Below, in pieces: positions 61,553 to 64,000 of a stretch of 64,000 nt of DNA (within the stretch, counting starts at the first letter, position 1; the number at the start of each line of letters is the position of its first letter). The notes below the pieces were generated by a model. The model saw only the letters and a list, made by a program, of their open reading frames with translations. It was not told the origin of the DNA and did no database searches. The stretch spans positions 248,001 to 312,000 of the forward strand of contig NZ_OUNG01000001.1 of NCBI RefSeq assembly GCF_900343155.1. The letters run 5' to 3'. A program made the translations under genes and the position numbers. Source of the stretch: Lactimicrobium massiliense. GTDB lineage: Bacteria > Bacillota_I > Bacilli_A > Erysipelotrichales > Erysipelotrichaceae.

Positions 61553-62287
61553 TCATTCCTCCACCCAGGCAAACACGTCATGCTCCGTCTCTTCATCTTT
61601 ATATGATGGGTTATCAATATTGATCAAAGTCTTGCTTTCCTGCCTGAGCAGATACCTGCGTCCTTCCCAGGAAAAAGAGTCAACATAATCTCTACGGTAA
61701 TTTCCTTTTCTTTCTGGAATCAGGCAAGCATCTGCGTGCAGAGAAAGAGAAACTGACTTTGTTTTTCTATGCTTTCTCTGGTACCAGGAGGAAGCCTGCC
61801 ACGGCTGCTGATGCAAGGCAGTAATCACATCAGTATTGATACATCCCATGAAAAAGTCAGCAGGCACCGGATATGATCTTCTGCCCATATAGAGCGGAAA
61901 ATATGGATGCTGTAAAGCTTCGGCAATCTCATCAATCCAGTCATCGTCTTCATGTCCGACCGCTACAACGAAAAGCGCATCCTCCAGATAATATCTCTGG
62001 GTAACGTAAGTTCTGTCCAGAACCACTGGTTCTGTATTATTCTTGTATTTATGTGCCGTCTGGTAATCTTTGCTCATTGCTCCAGGCTGATCTATGCGTA
62101 CAGCAAAATGAAGCTGATTCAATCTGCGGATCTTTGCATCAGAATCTCTGCGATAGCCAAAAGCTGCCGCAATCATCCCAATAACAGCACTTTTTGAAGG
62201 ATACAAGTCTGTATGACGGGTTTCAAAATGAGATGAAGACCCCCAGGACTGCAGGGGTCCTGAAAATTTCAGTAAAATGGTCTTCAT
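61553..62287 (-). CDS. cas5e: Cascade subunit Cas5e (CasD)
   Basis: A 244-residue RAMP protein that caps the 5' handle of the crRNA in Cascade. The start ILLKFSGPLQSWGSSSHFETR is the Cas5 signature, followed by TDLYPSKSAVIGMIAAAFG (about 26-44) and the YMGRRSYPVPADFF segment (about 143-156). It follows cas7 by 13 bases. Confidence 0.95.
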   Translation of the reverse strand: MKTILLKFSGPLQSWGSSSHFETRHTDLYPSKSAVIGMIAAAFGYRRDSDAKIRRLNQLHFAVRIDQPGAMSKDYQTAHKYKNNTEPVVLDRTYVTQRYYLEDALFVVAVGHEDDDWIDEIAEALQHPYFPLYMGRRSYPVPADFFMGCINTDVITALHQQPWQASSWYQRKHRKTKSVSLSLHADACLIPERKGNYRRDYVDSFSWEGRRYLLRQESKTLINIDNPSYKDEETEHDVFAWVEE

Positions 62288-62300
62288 AAAGTCTCACTTT

Positions 62301-63365
62301 CTAAAGCAGAGTTCGGATCTGATCCAGATCTTCCAGCAAATCTGCAAGACTCTGCTCTTCCTTTCCTTCAGGTTTTTCTCTGAGATCAGTATCTGTCAGA
62401 TACAAAGTAAGAACAGGCTTTGAAACGTATTTTTCAGTTTTTTCCAGTTCAGAAAACATTTTTTCCACTGATTTTTCGGCATACCCATCTGTTGATTTAA
62501 CGGGTTTTTCAAAAGCACTGACAAGGTTAACAGGTCTGTCCGTTCTGACATTGATCATGATTGCCTCTGGAAGTGTTGTGTTGGCAAATGTATTAATCTT
62601 TCCGGTCGGCATCGAATTCGAGAATGCTTCCACAAACAGCTTTAATGCGTTGATCGTGTTATCCACATTTCCAAGCTGCCTGTTCAGCTCATGAACAGCG
62701 ACATTGGCATAGCGATACAGTGTCTCCGAATTATACTCAATCGTGCCAAGCATGCCTGCACCTGCGTTATCTGCGGGTGACAAATCATCCATTGCAGTGT
62801 AGTAATCAAATTCTGTTTCAACCGCATGTGTGGAAATAGCATGTGCAACCTGTGCTGAGGCATCTTCATTCAGCGTAGGATCATCTGCAACCATCCTTCC
62901 AAAAAGAGCAATATCAATATCCGGATTATCTTTCAGTATTGCCTGTAAAACCTTTTTGTCTTTTTCTCCATGCAAAGCTGCAGTTGCCAGGTTCTCAGCC
63001 TGCTCTTTGCCAAGGAAAAACAAAGCCTTTGCAATTCTGGCCTTTTTATCCGTTGAAATACCGGCATCATTTAACGCCTTTTCAGCAAGATCCATTGCTT
63101 TTGCACTATCGACAGTGCTGTCCTGTTCCTGTATTGCTTCGGCGACATATTCTACAATATGCTTCGTGCGGACGCCCAGTGTTGCAGCGCTATGATCTTC
63201 AAAGTACTGTCGCATTGCACGCTTCCACGCCTGCGAACTGACCCTCGCCCTTCTGACACCTCCATACTGCGCTGTCTTTGGACTTCCTGTATCATCACGG
63301 TTGATATTGGAAGACGGTAATGTCTGAATTGCATGAATGTCAAGATAAACTCTCTGATTAGTCAT
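62301..63365 (-). CDS. cas7e: Cascade backbone subunit Cas7e (CasC)
   Basis: A 354-residue RAMP protein that forms the six-unit backbone along the crRNA. It has VYLDIHAIQTLPSSNINRDDTG (split as VYLDIHAIQTLPSS and NINRDDTG, about 6-27), GVRRARVSSQAWKRAMRQYF (about 35-54), and the PTGKINTFANTTLPEAI segment (about 253-269). It overlaps the cse2 gene by eight bases. Confidence 0.97.
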   Translation of the reverse strand: MTNQRVYLDIHAIQTLPSSNINRDDTGSPKTAQYGGVRRARVSSQAWKRAMRQYFEDHSAATLGVRTKHIVEYVAEAIQEQDSTVDSAKAMDLAEKALNDAGISTDKKARIAKALFFLGKEQAENLATAALHGEKDKKVLQAILKDNPDIDIALFGRMVADDPTLNEDASAQVAHAISTHAVETEFDYYTAMDDLSPADNAGAGMLGTIEYNSETLYRYANVAVHELNRQLGNVDNTINALKLFVEAFSNSMPTGKINTFANTTLPEAIMINVRTDRPVNLVSAFEKPVKSTDGYAEKSVEKMFSELEKTEKYVSKPVLTLYLTDTDLREKPEGKEEQSLADLLEDLDQIRTLL

Positions 63366-63963
63366 TTGTACTTTCCTCCTTATTCAGATTATTTTCCTGC
63401 TGATCATTAATATTTGCATAGTAATCCTGTGCCCAACGGAAGCATACCGAACGCCGGTATCCTTTCTGCCAGTTATACAAATCATTTGCAAGACGTCCAA
63501 AATTCACGGTCATCACATATTTGCTCTTTACAATCTTAAGCAACTGTCGCAGATGATGCGTCATCTCAGCATACGTATCTGCAGTAATCAGCGCATTGAA
63601 TCTGCGGTCAAGCGCTTCTGAATCATCAGCTTTTCTTCCACTGCGGAGCGATGCGCCGACCGAATGCTCATAAGAACTGTCTGAAATGACGGAAGATGAA
63701 CCCTGCATGCACATTGCATACAGCTGCAATGCTGTAAATACAGCAGACTCCTCTTTTGTTTCTTTTCCGTTTCTGCTGAGAAATTCCGACGGAATGTTTG
63801 CAAGCAGAATCGGCCAAACATCTCCAGCATCTGACAGCGGTTTGCCAATAGAATTTCTCAGCCTGGCCAGGTTTGCAGCTTTATGTGCATCATTTTCCAG
63901 CTGCGAAATGATGCGGATTGTCACTTGTCCTGCAGATTTTCTGATGGTATTTGTCTCTGACAT
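63358..63963 (-). CDS. cse2: Cascade small subunit Cse2 (CasB)
   Basis: A 201-residue all-helical subunit that bridges the belly of Cascade and stabilises the target strand. The segments KAANLARLRNSIGKPLSDAG (about 32-51), LDRRFNALITADTYAEMTHHL and FGRLANDLYNWQKGYRRSV with a Trp-Ala-Gln-Asp end (FRWAQDYY) fit Cse2. GGGAGG precedes the ATG. Confidence 0.94.
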   Translation of the reverse strand: MSETNTIRKSAGQVTIRIISQLENDAHKAANLARLRNSIGKPLSDAGDVWPILLANIPSEFLSRNGKETKEESAVFTALQLYAMCMQGSSSVISDSSYEHSVGASLRSGRKADDSEALDRRFNALITADTYAEMTHHLRQLLKIVKSKYVMTVNFGRLANDLYNWQKGYRRSVCFRWAQDYYANINDQQENNLNKEESTND

Positions 63964-63972
63964 GTTTCCTCC

Positions 63973-64000
63973 CTACTTTAGAATCTTATTAACCCCACCA
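63973..64000 (-). CDS. Possible last codons of cse1 (casA), cut by window edge
   Basis: On the minus strand one frame reads GGVNKILK and then TAG at 63973-63975, just before the GGAGG site of cse2. Type I-E operons place cse1 here. The other two frames also reach stops within the same 30 bases, so the frame is a guess. Confidence 0.3.

Overview
This 64 kb window looks like the chromosome of a Bacillota species, most likely in the Erysipelotrichales. The reasons are Gram-positive style regulation (a T-box leader, a lysine riboswitch, a manganese-type riboswitch and a perfect CcpA cre site), clear AGGAGG-type ribosome sites, a fused SecDF, a long-form hibernation factor, a ComN-like protein beside secDF, and mid-range GC content. 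I cannot name the genus. Most genes lie on the minus strand.

Positions 1-10.3 kb hold a dcw cell-wall and division cluster read leftward: mraZ, rsmH, ftsL, a PASTA class B PBP, mraY and a small methyltransferase. Then come comN-like and secDF, then a MurL-like epimerase overlapping the start of murD, which runs off the left edge. Four 7-bp MraZ-type boxes cover the mraZ promoter and start. Positions 10.4-19.6 kb hold rpmF-DUF177, a cre-controlled hydrolase, divergent tmcAL, a T-box-led cstA-ilvE pair, a YebC protein, a lipoprotein, a phosphatase and the remains of two signalling genes. Positions 19.7-27.2 kb carry lysine and diaminopimelate synthesis: lysA convergent with a riboswitch-led operon dapA-dapB-dapH-patA-deacetylase-aspartokinase, which is the acetylase route.

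Positions 27.3-42.8 kb hold ptsI with an ACP-like partner, hpf, a DUF2779 gene whose start was rebuilt by an insertion sequence, a ROK kinase, rimO, pepC, two HTH proteins, an iron-type ABC importer, a PfkB-like kinase and a HAD protein. Positions 42.9-51.5 kb hold tRNA-Leu, a ribbon-helix-helix gene broken by an amber codon, a heterodimeric ABC exporter, an EIIB-ROK fusion, a seven-tRNA operon, a manganese-riboswitch-led ion transporter and surE. A patch with IS200-type and IS110-type elements follows (52.5-54.9 kb).

The right end (56-64 kb) is a type I-E CRISPR-Cas locus. It has 49 repeats, then, reading leftward from the right edge, cse2, cas7, cas5, cas6, cas1 and a cas2 fused to a DnaQ-like exonuclease; cse1 and cas3 lie beyond the edge. 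The array itself points to its PAM: the base after every repeat is a pyrimidine, and two overlapping spacers expose AAT upstream of one of them. This adaptation module and its internal PAM record are the most interesting part of the window.
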